NCBI GenBank assembly: GCA_029961055.1
Contig: JASBVM010000051.1
Location: 28,564 to 92,563 of the forward strand
Direction of reading: 5' to 3'
Length of the DNA stretch: 64,000 nucleotides
From: Bacillota bacterium
Lineage (GTDB): Bacteria > Bacillota > Sulfobacillia > JAIMAT01
A model generated the notes under the pieces. That model did not search any database. It was not told the DNA's origin and saw only the letters and a list, made by a program, of their open reading frames with translations. Below are positions 1 to 6,960 of the stretch, one piece after another. Each line of letters starts with the position of its first letter. Position 1 is the stretch's first letter. The position numbers and the translations under genes were made by a program.

Positions 1-158
1 GTCTGTGGCGATTACCTTCCACCACATGTTGTACGTTGAAGGCAGTTACGCCACCGGGGGCTCGTCCCCTGCCTCGGGAACCGGCGATCTGCCGGTCGAT
101 TTTGGCGCTATGCGCCACCGGCCGTCCGGGAGACGGGCTTCCCCGCCCCCCGCCTACC

Positions 159-1181
159 TCAGATAAACAGCACCAGGAAGTAGCCGACGAGCAGCACCGC
201 ACCGATCGGCACGGCGAGCCGCGCCCAATCGGCCATGCGGATGCGGAGGCGGGCGGCGGTGATGATATTCGGAATGTTGCCGGGGATGAGCATCCCGCCC
301 GAGACGAGGAGGCCGATCAGGACCGACTCCACCTGCAGCGTCGTCATCCGCGGGCTCAGCTCCGCCGCGGCCAGCGTGGCGTTGTCCAGCACCGCGCTCA
401 GCATGTTGATCCAGTACAGGTAGGCCGGGTGGAGGCCCAGGAGGTAGCGGTTGATCAGCTCCTCGTAGGCGGCGCCCAGGAAGGTGAGGCCGACGACGAA
501 GAGGTAGACCTTGACCGTCCGCAGCAGCACCTCGAGGTAGGAGTCCTCCGGCGCCTCCGGAAGCTCTTCCTCGGCGGCGGCCTCGCGCGCCCGGGCGTGC
601 GCCACCATCGCGCCGGCCACCACGGCCAGCAGGACCAGGCCGGGGATGACGTACCGGCCCAGCGTCCGCACCAGGAACCAGAAGTCTTCCTGCAGCCGGC
701 TGACGGCGATCGTGGCCAGCGGCTCGCCCACCGGCGTCAGCACGGCGCCCAGGCCGATGGCGTAGCTCCCCAGCACCGCCAGTCTGATCTGCGAGCGGCG
801 GTGGAGGCGCATCGCGTGCAGGAGAGCGGCCAGCACCAGCGAGGCGACGATGGCCGTGATCACGCTGGAGAGGAGGCCCAACACCAGCACCAGCAGCCCC
901 GCGAAGAGCGGCAGCGGGACCCGGTCGACCACCCGGGCGACCGCCGCCTCCATCCCCCCGTGGAACCACTTGAAGAGGAGGCTGGCGACCAGCACCGCCA
1001 GCGTGATCGCGACCGGCTCGCGCAGGGCGCGGAGCAGCAGCGGCCCGCCGGCCACGCCCGCCACCAGCGCCGCGGCCACGCCCATGACGAACAGGAAGAC
1101 CTCCAGGTTCTCCTCGATCGCGTGGGCCACGAAGGGCAGGAAGAGGATGAGCAGCAGAATGGCCACGAGCCCCAGCTCCAC
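159..1181 (-). CDS. DUF1646-like polytopic membrane permease
   Basis: A 340-residue, very hydrophobic protein with about ten predicted membrane segments. It resembles DUF1646, a family placed in the ion-transporter (ArsB/NhaD-like) superfamily, so a role in cation or anion transport across the cytoplasmic membrane is likely but the substrate is unknown. A charged Glu/Ala-rich cytoplasmic loop (about residues 203-218) separates two halves, each with a Pro/Gly-containing helix (LTPVGEPLATIAVS in the first, PGNIPNIITAARL in the second) typical of inverted-repeat transporters. Translation starts at GTG behind GGAGG. It stands alone, divergent from the tRNA pair. Family assignment is by remembered pattern, not by a search. 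Confidence 0.7.
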   Translation of the reverse strand: MELGLVAILLLILFLPFVAHAIEENLEVFLFVMGVAAALVAGVAGGPLLLRALREPVAITLAVLVASLLFKWFHGGMEAAVARVVDRVPLPLFAGLLVLVLGLLSSVITAIVASLVLAALLHAMRLHRRSQIRLAVLGSYAIGLGAVLTPVGEPLATIAVSRLQEDFWFLVRTLGRYVIPGLVLLAVVAGAMVAHARAREAAAEEELPEAPEDSYLEVLLRTVKVYLFVVGLTFLGAAYEELINRYLLGLHPAYLYWINMLSAVLDNATLAAAELSPRMTTLQVESVLIGLLVSGGMLIPGNIPNIITAARLRIRMADWARLAVPIGAVLLVGYFLVLFI

Positions 1182-1282
1182 CGCGCCCCCTCCTTCCTGA
1201 CCCCGCCGGGCGATTCCCCGCCATTCTACCAGACGGCACCCGCCCCGCCCGGCCTTGGCCGCGCGCCCGCGTCCGGCGGCCG

Positions 1283-1312
1283 TTGCAGCCCCGCCCCGGC
1301 CCGTGCTATAGT
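1283..1312 (+). promoter_or_regulatory. Sigma-A type promoter for the tRNA pair
   Basis: TTGCAG (1283-1288), an 18-nt spacer and TATAGT (1307-1312) lie 15 nt upstream of tRNA-Glu. Spacing and box quality fit a vegetative promoter for a stable RNA transcript. Confidence 0.6.
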
Positions 1313-1327
1313 GAAGCCCTGGATCGG

Positions 1328-1403
1328 GACCCCATCGTCCAGCGGTCTAGGACTCCACTCTTTCAAGGTGGCGACCCGGGTTCGAATCCCGGTGGGGTCA
1401 CCA
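1328..1403 (+). tRNA. tRNA-Glu (anticodon UUC)
   Basis: Full cloverleaf of 76 nt: acceptor GACCCCA pairs TGGGGTC, D stem GTCC/GGAC, anticodon stem CCACT/GGTGG with loop CTTTCAA (anticodon TTC), T stem CCGGG/CCCGG with loop TTCGAAT. Discriminator A and CCA are encoded. It is co-transcribed with the following tRNA-Val, judging by the single upstream promoter. Confidence 0.96.
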
Positions 1404-1449
1404 GATTTGGAGGAAGCGGATCCATGACCGCTCCTTCCCCGGATTTCCA

Positions 1450-1524
1450 GGGCGCGTAGCTCAGCGGTGGAGCGTTCGGTTCACATCCGAAAGGTCGCAG
1501 GTTCGAACCCTGCCGCGCCCACCA
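1450..1524 (+). tRNA. tRNA-Val (anticodon CAC)
   Basis: A 75-nt cloverleaf: acceptor GGGCGCG/CGCGCCC, D stem GCTC/GAGC, anticodon stem TTCGG/CCGAA with loop TTCACAT (anticodon CAC, reads GUG), T stem GCAGG/CCTGC with loop TTCGAAC, then A and encoded CCA. It sits 46 nt after tRNA-Glu and is followed by a terminator and an integrase remnant, so it may once have served as an integration target. Confidence 0.95.
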
Positions 1525-1530
1525 ACCAAG

Positions 1531-1562
1531 AAGCCCGAATCCACGCGGGGTTCGGGCTTTTT
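1531..1562 (+). terminator. Intrinsic terminator of the tRNA pair
   Basis: AAGCCCGAA (1531-1539) pairs with TTCGGGCTT (1551-1559) around an 11-nt loop and is followed by a short T run. It lies 6 nt after the CCA end of tRNA-Val. Confidence 0.85.
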
Positions 1563-1663
1563 CGTTCGGATGCGGATTGACCGAGAACGGCTCTCCGGTC
1601 AATCTCCGAAAGCACGAAGGGCGGAGAGCGACCCTGTCCCAGGTTCTCTCCGGCGCTAGCGGT

Positions 1664-2050
1664 TCATCTCGCTGGGCCATCCGCCTCGCTTCCGCGGAGC
1701 CTGCGGAAGGCGTCCTGAGCCTGGACGAAGGCCGGGCCTTCGTAGGCGTGGGTGTAGACGCCGAGCGCCGTGGTGACGCGGCTATGCCCGAGGTGGGCGA
1801 CCCCTTCCAGCGGGGGAACGCCCGCCTCCTGGAGGAGACTTCGAGGGAGTGCCTCAGGGCATGGCGCCGGACGCCCTCGACGCCTGCTCGCTCGCAAATC
1901 CGGAGCCATGCGTGGCGGATGTTGTCGGGCCGGAGCAGGCTCCCGGCCCCGCTGGCGAAGACCCTGCCCGCAGTGAATCCAAAATCCCCTTGTCGAAGGT
2001 GACGACCCTGCCGGATAGTGGCAAGGGCACCTTGCCAAGTGCTGAATGCT
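1664..2050 (-). pseudogene. Tyrosine recombinase C-terminal remnant, frameshifted
   Basis: Two overlapping minus-strand frames together read as the catalytic domain of a phage-type tyrosine integrase. The first (about 2050 to 1840) has the segment before box II, with RVFASGAGSLLRPDNIRHAW and then RRHALRHS, i.e. the H-x-x-R motif. The second (about 1837 to 1664) continues with LLQEAGVP, LGHSRVTTALGVYTH and the nucleophile Tyr region. The switch near 1840 breaks the reading frame, and no N-terminal core-binding domain precedes it, so this is a decayed fragment. Its position beside tRNA-Val fits a former tRNA-targeted element. Confidence 0.75.
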
Positions 2051-2285
2051 TCGTCCACGGCGGTCACGCTCAAGGCGGTCAAGGTCGACGGCACAGTTGA
2101 CACCAGCTTCAAGATGCCGGGTTCAGCGGCGGCTACCTGACCGTGGTGAATGGCGCGGCTTTCAGCGGCATCACGTCGGGCAAGTACATCGGCTTCACCG
2201 GTCTGCAGCCTGGCGATACAGTCGATCTCTACACGGACGGGAGCGGCCACTACGCTATCGTGGACCTCTACCGCTCAGCTAGGAC
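2045..2285 (+). pseudogene. 3'-terminal remnant of an unidentified gene
   Basis: Plus-strand residues rich in Thr, Val, Gly and Ser (for example LKAVKVDGTVDTSFK, then after a frame change near 2113 GFSGGYLTVVNGAAFSG and YIGFTGLQPGDTVDLYT) run to a stop just before a strong terminator. The composition resembles the end of a beta-rich secreted or surface protein. No start, no RBS and a frame break indicate a truncated leftover. The sequence is noticeably less G+C-rich than its neighbours, consistent with acquired DNA. The function of the parent gene is not recognisable. Confidence 0.5.
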
Positions 2286-2288
2286 TCT

Positions 2289-2320
2289 AAGGAGGGAGCG
2301 CCCGAGGGCGCTCCCTCCTT
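2289..2320 (+). terminator. Perfect 14-bp hairpin terminator
   Basis: AAGGAGGGAGCGCC (2289-2302), loop CGAG, GGCGCTCCCTCCTT (2307-2320). It lies directly after the remnant gene's stop codon. The A-rich and T-rich stem ends make it usable in both directions. Confidence 0.8.
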
Positions 2321-2593
2321 GGCGTATTCGGCTATGCGACGGCTGCCGTCGCGGGTTTCGTGGTGTGAGCGTTTCGCCACTTTGACGCGATGGGGAGTCG
2401 CTTCCCGGGTCCGTAACGCACATGTAATTCTGCGGGGTCGCCTTCGCCGTCGGTCCGGAGAGGCGGTCACCGCCGCCCTCCGCGGGTGGCTTGACGCCGG
2501 CCGGGCCAAGCCGCACGCTACCCTCCGGGGTATCTGCCCGCTTCCTGCCTTCCCTCCGGCGTCTCAGCCCGTGGACCGGAGGGGATCGAAAGC
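2321..2593. other. Intergenic region, no gene seen
   Basis: About 270 nt between the terminator and the FTR-like gene. TTGACG at 2382 resembles a -35 box, but no well-spaced -10 follows. A GGAGGGG ribosome-binding site precedes the GTG at 2594. No coding signal or RNA fold was evident. Confidence 0.5.
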
Positions 2594-3238
2594 GTGAGAA
2601 CGTGGTCGAGGATCAGGGCGTCCTGGCGGGCCTACCGCGACTTCTTCGCCGGCTGGTGGAGGTACCGCGACCGCCTGCGCCGGGACGAGCGGTGGATCCA
2701 GAACTTCGCCCGCAGGAACGGGCTCCGGGTCAATCCGCACCGGATGATGCGCACCAACCTGAAGATCTGGATCGAGGAGAACCGCGACCTCTACGGCACG
2801 CAGCAGTGCCCCTGCTTCGAGCCGACGGGCGACGCGGCGATGGACAGGAAGCTGATGTGCCCGTGCAAGTTCGCCCTGGCGGACATCGAGGCGACGGGGA
2901 CCTGCCATTGCACGCTCTTCGGGCGCGGCGACCTGACGGCGGCAGGCTTCGCCGAGGCGGAGGCCCGCCTCATGCGCGAGTACCGCCCCCGTCTCAAGCT
3001 CGAGGGGAACCGGTTGGACACGCGCGGCTGGCCGCTCAACCCGCGGCGCCAGCTGCCGGTCCCCGACCCCGTGCACCAGGTGAAGCAGGCGCTCCACCAG
3101 ACGACGGGCGACCTGGTCGTGGTCGTCGACCGGCCGTCCTCCGTCGCCAATCTGCGCAGGCTGGCCGAGAGTCGGGGATTCGGCTTCGACAGCCGCGAGA
3201 GCGAGCCGGGCCTCTGGGAGGTCACCCTGCGGCGGTGA
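2594..3238 (+). CDS. Ferredoxin:thioredoxin reductase catalytic chain-like protein with TusA-like C-terminal domain
   Basis: The 214-residue protein carries the diagnostic FTR beta-chain cysteine pattern: C72-P-C74, C89-P-C91 and C104-H-C106, followed by LF. In known FTRs these residues hold a 4Fe-4S cluster next to a redox-active disulfide that passes electrons from ferredoxin to thioredoxin. After about residue 135 a second domain reads LDTRGW...LPVPDPVHQVKQAL, then DLVVVVDRPSSVANLRRLA, which looks like the TusA/YedF fold. The CPxP cysteine expected after LDxRG is absent. No FTR variable chain is nearby. Start GTG has GGAGGGG upstream. The first domain is secure; the second is inferred. Confidence 0.8.
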   Translation: MRTWSRIRASWRAYRDFFAGWWRYRDRLRRDERWIQNFARRNGLRVNPHRMMRTNLKIWIEENRDLYGTQQCPCFEPTGDAAMDRKLMCPCKFALADIEATGTCHCTLFGRGDLTAAGFAEAEARLMREYRPRLKLEGNRLDTRGWPLNPRRQLPVPDPVHQVKQALHQTTGDLVVVVDRPSSVANLRRLAESRGFGFDSRESEPGLWEVTLRR

Positions 3239-3376
3239 GACCGCGAGGCCGCCTGAAGGGCGGCGGGTACCCGGCGGGTACCGGAGGCGTCAGGTTCTTC
3301 TGCAGCAACCCGGATAGGCATCCGAGCGGCTGAGGCGGGCCGGGGGGAGCAGGGAGCGGGCAGGGTCTCCTCGCCC

Positions 3377-4423
3377 TCAGCCGCCCGTCGTCTCCGGGAG
3401 CCTCTTCTCCAGCTCGATCTCGTCGTGGAGGGGGATGCCCCCGTCGCCCAGCTCGGGGATGGACGGCTTCTGCCGGCGCGCCGCGTCGACGGCGCCCGCG
3501 TGCACGGCCGTGATCCGGTAGCCGCGCCGCTGGTAGAAGCGGAGCGCGTCCAGGTTGTCGTTGGAGGTGACCAGCCAGAGGCGGCGGCAGCCGGCCGCCC
3601 GGGCGCGCTCCTCCACGGCGGCGAGGAGCGCGCTGCCCACGCCCCTCCCCTGCCGGGTGGCGTCGAGGCTGACCAGCTCGCATTCGTCGTCGTCGGCGTG
3701 CCAGGTGGCGGCTCCGGCCGGCTGGCCGTCGAGGTAGGCGACCAGCGCCTGGAGGGAGTCGAGGCGATGGACGCGCCCGCGGGTGACCATGACGGTGTCG
3801 CCCCAGCGCTCGCGCCAGAGCTTCGCGAGCCAGGCCCGCTCCGGCTCCCCGCGAGCGTCGGCGATGCGGAGCCGGGGCCCCGCGGCCGCCTCAGCGCTCG
3901 CGCGGTCGTCTCCCCCGGCCGCCCCGGCTCCCGGGAGGGCCGCCGCCTCGTGCGGGAAGCGCAGATCGGAGTCCGCGACCGGGTGGCCGAGCAGCCGCGC
4001 GGCGAGGACGATCTGCCCCTTGTGATGGAACTCGTGGGTGATGGGATGGGCGAGGAGCCAGCGGGGCGTCAGCTCCAGCTCCTCCCCCTTCCAGCGCCGC
4101 GGAAGCGGCCGGTCCAGCTCCCCCTCGAACCGCGCCAGGAAACGCTCCACCAGCCGGTCCACCTCGGCGAAGAGGGCGCGCGCCCGGCGGGCGTCCGGGA
4201 CCTCTCCCGGCGCGGGGTCCGCGAACGACCGCTCCTGCAGCCCCACCCGCTCCAGCCAGACGACGTAGCCCTCGGCGATGTGGACGTGCCGGTCCCGGAC
4301 GCTCTCGCCCGCCAGGAGCTCCAGCGGGCGGCGGTAGAGCTCGGGCGGCCAGCCCTCGAGGTGGTCGAGCAGCGCCTGCCGGGTGGCGCGCACCCAGTCG
4401 TAGACCGTGCGGATCCCGTCCAT
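3377..4423 (-). CDS. DinB-like / GNAT acetyltransferase fusion protein
   Basis: Residues 1-157 form a DinB-type four-helix domain with candidate metal ligands H46/H48 and the HEFHHKGQ motif (H130, H133, H134). A low-complexity Ala/Gly linker (about 160-182) leads into a GNAT domain (about 183-325) with the acetyl-CoA loop RQGRGVGSAL at 257-266 and the typical FYQRRGYR beta-bulge near 297. DinB enzymes often use bacillithiol or mycothiol, and GNATs acetylate amines; the substrate of this fusion cannot be told. It follows the bifunctional nuclease gene by 49 nt and may be last in the maf transcript. It converges with the FTR-like gene. Confidence 0.82.
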   Translation of the reverse strand: MDGIRTVYDWVRATRQALLDHLEGWPPELYRRPLELLAGESVRDRHVHIAEGYVVWLERVGLQERSFADPAPGEVPDARRARALFAEVDRLVERFLARFEGELDRPLPRRWKGEELELTPRWLLAHPITHEFHHKGQIVLAARLLGHPVADSDLRFPHEAAALPGAGAAGGDDRASAEAAAGPRLRIADARGEPERAWLAKLWRERWGDTVMVTRGRVHRLDSLQALVAYLDGQPAGAATWHADDDECELVSLDATRQGRGVGSALLAAVEERARAAGCRRLWLVTSNDNLDALRFYQRRGYRITAVHAGAVDAARRQKPSIPELGDGGIPLHDEIELEKRLPETTGG

Positions 4424-4472
4424 GTCCGTCCCCCTTCCTGAGCGCCGGGGTCCTCGTGAGGAAGGGCGGTGC

Positions 4473-4922
4473 TCAGTCCCAGGTGGGCGGGGAGGACTCC
4501 TCGCCGCGGAAGCGGTCGGGGTCGACGCCCGCCTTGGCGAGCACTTCCTCGTCCACGAGGATGGGGCAGCCGGCGCGGACGGCGACGGCGACGCCGTCGC
4601 TGGGGCGGCAGTCCACCTCCAGCACGCCGCGGCTGGTGGCGACGTCGAGCTGGCCGATGAAGGTCTCGCCGCGCATGTCGTGGACCAGCACCCGCTGGAT
4701 GCGGCCGCCCAGCTCCTCCACCACGCGCAGGAGCAGGTCGTGGGTGAGCGGCCGCGGCGGCTGCGCGCCGCTCATGCCGATGGCGATCGCCTCCGCCTCG
4801 CCGGAGCCGATGGTGATGGGCAGGGCGGTCCTCCCTTCCTCGTCCACGAGGACGAGGATGTGGCTCCTCTCCCCCTCCACCGTGACCAGCTCGAGGACGC
4901 GCTCGACGTGCACCGGCACCAT
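4473..4922 (-). CDS. Bifunctional nuclease domain (BFN, DUF151) protein
   Basis: A 149-residue single-domain protein matching DUF151. It begins with the beta-strand MVPVHVERVLEL, has the LPITIGSGEAEAIAIG helix, HDLLLRVVEELG and ends with the hallmark CRPSDGVAVAVRAGCPILV segment. Family members in plants and Thermotoga have been linked to DNase/RNase activity, but in bacteria the physiological role is unclear. It starts 6 nt after the maf stop codon, so the two are almost certainly co-transcribed. Confidence 0.85.
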   Translation of the reverse strand: MVPVHVERVLELVTVEGERSHILVLVDEEGRTALPITIGSGEAEAIAIGMSGAQPPRPLTHDLLLRVVEELGGRIQRVLVHDMRGETFIGQLDVATSRGVLEVDCRPSDGVAVAVRAGCPILVDEEVLAKAGVDPDRFRGEESSPPTWD

Positions 4923-4928
4923 CTCGCC

Positions 4929-5549
4929 TCATCCCCTCCCGCGGTCCAGCGCGGCCAGGTGCTCCAGGAGGAGCGGGACCGGGAGACCGACCACGTTGGT
5001 ATAGTCGCCCCGGATCCACTCGATCAGGACCGCTCCCCGGCCCTGGGCCGCGTAGGCGCCCGCCTTGTCCATGGGCTCGCCCGTGGCCACGTAGCGCTCC
5101 GCCTCGCCCGGCCGCAGCGCGCGCAGGTGGACCTCCGTCCGCTGGTGGGCGACCCGCGCCTCGCCCTCGCCGGGCGGCTCGCCGGCCCCCGGCCGGACCG
5201 GGACCAGCGCGATGCCACTGTAGACCGTGTGCGTCCGGCCCGCCAAGCGTCCCAGCATGGCCGCCGCCTCGGCGGCGTCGGCCGGCTTGCCGAGGATCTC
5301 GCCGTCGAGGACGACCACGGTGTCGGAGCCGAGGACCCAGGCCGGCTCCGGCTGCGGCGGCCCGCCGGCCGCCAGGCGGCGGGCCACGGCCAGCGCCTTC
5401 CGCAGCGCCAGCCGCTCCACCACCCGCCCGGGCGGCAGGCCGTCCTGCCGCGGCTCGTCCACATCCGGCGGGATCACCTCGAAGGAAAGACCCAGCGCCT
5501 CCAGCAGCGCCCGCCTGCGCGGCGAGCTGGAGGCCAGGATCAGACGCAC
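4929..5549 (-). CDS. maf: Maf-type nucleoside triphosphate pyrophosphatase
   Basis: A 206-residue Maf/HAM1-superfamily enzyme. The N-terminal SSSPRRRALLEALG motif, the central GSDTVVVLDGEILGKP and the late YVATGEPMDKAGAYAAQGRG and GDYTNVVGLP segments are the classic Maf signatures. Such enzymes hydrolyse dTTP, UTP or modified nucleotides to monophosphates, and in Bacillota Maf is linked to septum formation. A Gly/Pro/Glu-rich insert (about 129-140) is unusual but lies in a loop. It sits between the amidohydrolase and bifunctional nuclease genes. Confidence 0.93.
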   Translation of the reverse strand: MRLILASSSPRRRALLEALGLSFEVIPPDVDEPRQDGLPPGRVVERLALRKALAVARRLAAGGPPQPEPAWVLGSDTVVVLDGEILGKPADAAEAAAMLGRLAGRTHTVYSGIALVPVRPGAGEPPGEGEARVAHQRTEVHLRALRPGEAERYVATGEPMDKAGAYAAQGRGAVLIEWIRGDYTNVVGLPVPLLLEHLAALDRGRG

Positions 5550-5613
5550 CCCCGCCTCACCCCCGCTTCCGCTCCCGCAGCGCCACCGCCGCCGCGGCGC
5601 CCCGGTCAGACGG

Positions 5614-6891
5614 TCAGAGCGTCCGGTCGAGCCGGAGCGTCGCCCCCAGCAGCACCTCGGCGCCGAGGACCAGGTCCTCGGGTCGGGTCGCTTCCTGGGG
5701 CACGTGGGAGAAGCCGCCCAGGCTCGGGACGAAGAGCATGCCCACCGGGCAGAGGTGGGCCATGCTCTGGGCGTCGTGGCCGGCGCGGCTGTCCAGGCGC
5801 GGCACCTCCTCGTCGCCCCGCAGGCGCTCTCGCGCGGCCGCCTCCAGCGCCGCCATCACCCGCGGGTCGCAAAGGGTGGGCGGGTCCCAGGCGCCCGGCT
5901 CGAACTCGGCCGTGCACCGCTCGCGCTCGGCCGCCGCCTCCGCCAGCCGCGCCACCTCCGCCTCCAGCTCGGCCAGCTCCGCCGCCTCCAGGGCGCGGAA
6001 CTCGCCCTCCAGGCGGGCGGCGCCGGGGATGACGTTGACCGCGCCCGGCTCGAGGCGGAGCGCTCCCACGGTCCCGACCACGCCCTCCCCCCGCTCCAGG
6101 ATCCGCTCGCGGAAGTCGAGCAGGAAGTGGGCGGCCGCCAGCGCGGCGTCCCGCCGTCCGCGCATCTCGGTCGTCCCGGCGTGGTTGGCCTCGCCGCGGA
6201 AGGTGACCAGGAAGCGGCGGATGCCCACGATCCCGCGCACCACCGCCAGCCGCCCCCCCATCCGGTCGAGGCGACCCCCCTGCTCCACGTGCAGCTCGAC
6301 GTAGCAGGCCAGCTCCCCCGGCTTCCGCGCCGCCTCGCCGAGGCGCCTCGGGTCGAGGCCCGCCTCGCGCATGGCGTCGCCCACGTCCATCCTGCGCTCG
6401 GCGTACTCCGGCTCCACCAGGCCGGCCAGCGCGCGGCTGCCGAAGAGGCCGCCGCCGATCCGCCCCTCCTCGTCGGCGAAGACCAGGACCTCCAGGGGGT
6501 GGCGGAGCTCGCTGCCGGCGCGGCGGACGGCGTCGGCCACCTCCACCGCGGCCAGCACCCCGTAGGCGCCGTCCAGCGCCCCCGCGTGGGGGACGGTATC
6601 GATGTGGGAACCCAGGGCGATGGCCGGGACCGGCCGCTCGGCAGCCGCTCCGGCCGCGCCGCCGGCGCCCTCCCTGCGGCCGATCAGGTTGCCGGCCGCG
6701 TCCACCCGGACCGCCAGGCCCGCCTCGCTCATCCAGGCGGCCACCCGGGCCCTCGCCTCGAGCCAGGCGGGACCGTAGGTCGGCCGGTTGATGCCGCCTC
6801 CCTGCGCCTCGGGCAGGCGGCCGATCTCGCCCAGCTCCTCGATCCGCCGGAGCAGGCGCCGGGCGTCGATGGTGGGAGCCTCCGCTGGCAC
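5614..6891 (-). CDS. M20-family Zn-dependent amidohydrolase (allantoate/N-carbamoyl-amino-acid type)
   Basis: The 425-residue protein fits the hydantoinase/carbamoylase branch of M20 peptidases. It has ALGSHIDTVPHAGALDGAYG (metal-ligand His and Asp), VFADEEGRIGGGLFGSR (bridging Glu), the dimerisation-domain motif ELHVEQGGRLD, and the final DSRAGHDAQSMAHLCPVGMLF with the last metal His. These enzymes remove carbamoyl or ureido groups from N-carbamoyl amino acids, allantoate or ureidoglycolate; the substrate cannot be chosen here. The start is GTG behind GAGGAGG. It follows the creatininase-type gene, another amide hydrolase, which suggests a shared catabolic role. Confidence 0.88.
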   Translation of the reverse strand: MPAEAPTIDARRLLRRIEELGEIGRLPEAQGGGINRPTYGPAWLEARARVAAWMSEAGLAVRVDAAGNLIGRREGAGGAAGAAAERPVPAIALGSHIDTVPHAGALDGAYGVLAAVEVADAVRRAGSELRHPLEVLVFADEEGRIGGGLFGSRALAGLVEPEYAERRMDVGDAMREAGLDPRRLGEAARKPGELACYVELHVEQGGRLDRMGGRLAVVRGIVGIRRFLVTFRGEANHAGTTEMRGRRDAALAAAHFLLDFRERILERGEGVVGTVGALRLEPGAVNVIPGAARLEGEFRALEAAELAELEAEVARLAEAAAERERCTAEFEPGAWDPPTLCDPRVMAALEAAARERLRGDEEVPRLDSRAGHDAQSMAHLCPVGMLFVPSLGGFSHVPQEATRPEDLVLGAEVLLGATLRLDRTL

Positions 6892-6960
6892 CGTAGCCTT
6901 CCTCCTCTCCCGCGCGAGCGGTCGGGATCGCTCGCGATGGTGGTGGTGGCAGGTGGATCC

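Noticed and set aside
2..163. A plus-strand frame at the left edge that could be the end of a gene
   Set aside because: The 50 or so codons show no recognisable motif and end in low-complexity Pro/Arg. Not enough evidence to call a partial gene.
6913..6936. Small inverted repeat CGCGAGCG/CGCTCGCG between the creatininase and amidohydrolase genes
   Set aside because: Eight-bp arms with an 8-nt loop are common at this G+C and nothing else supports a regulatory role.
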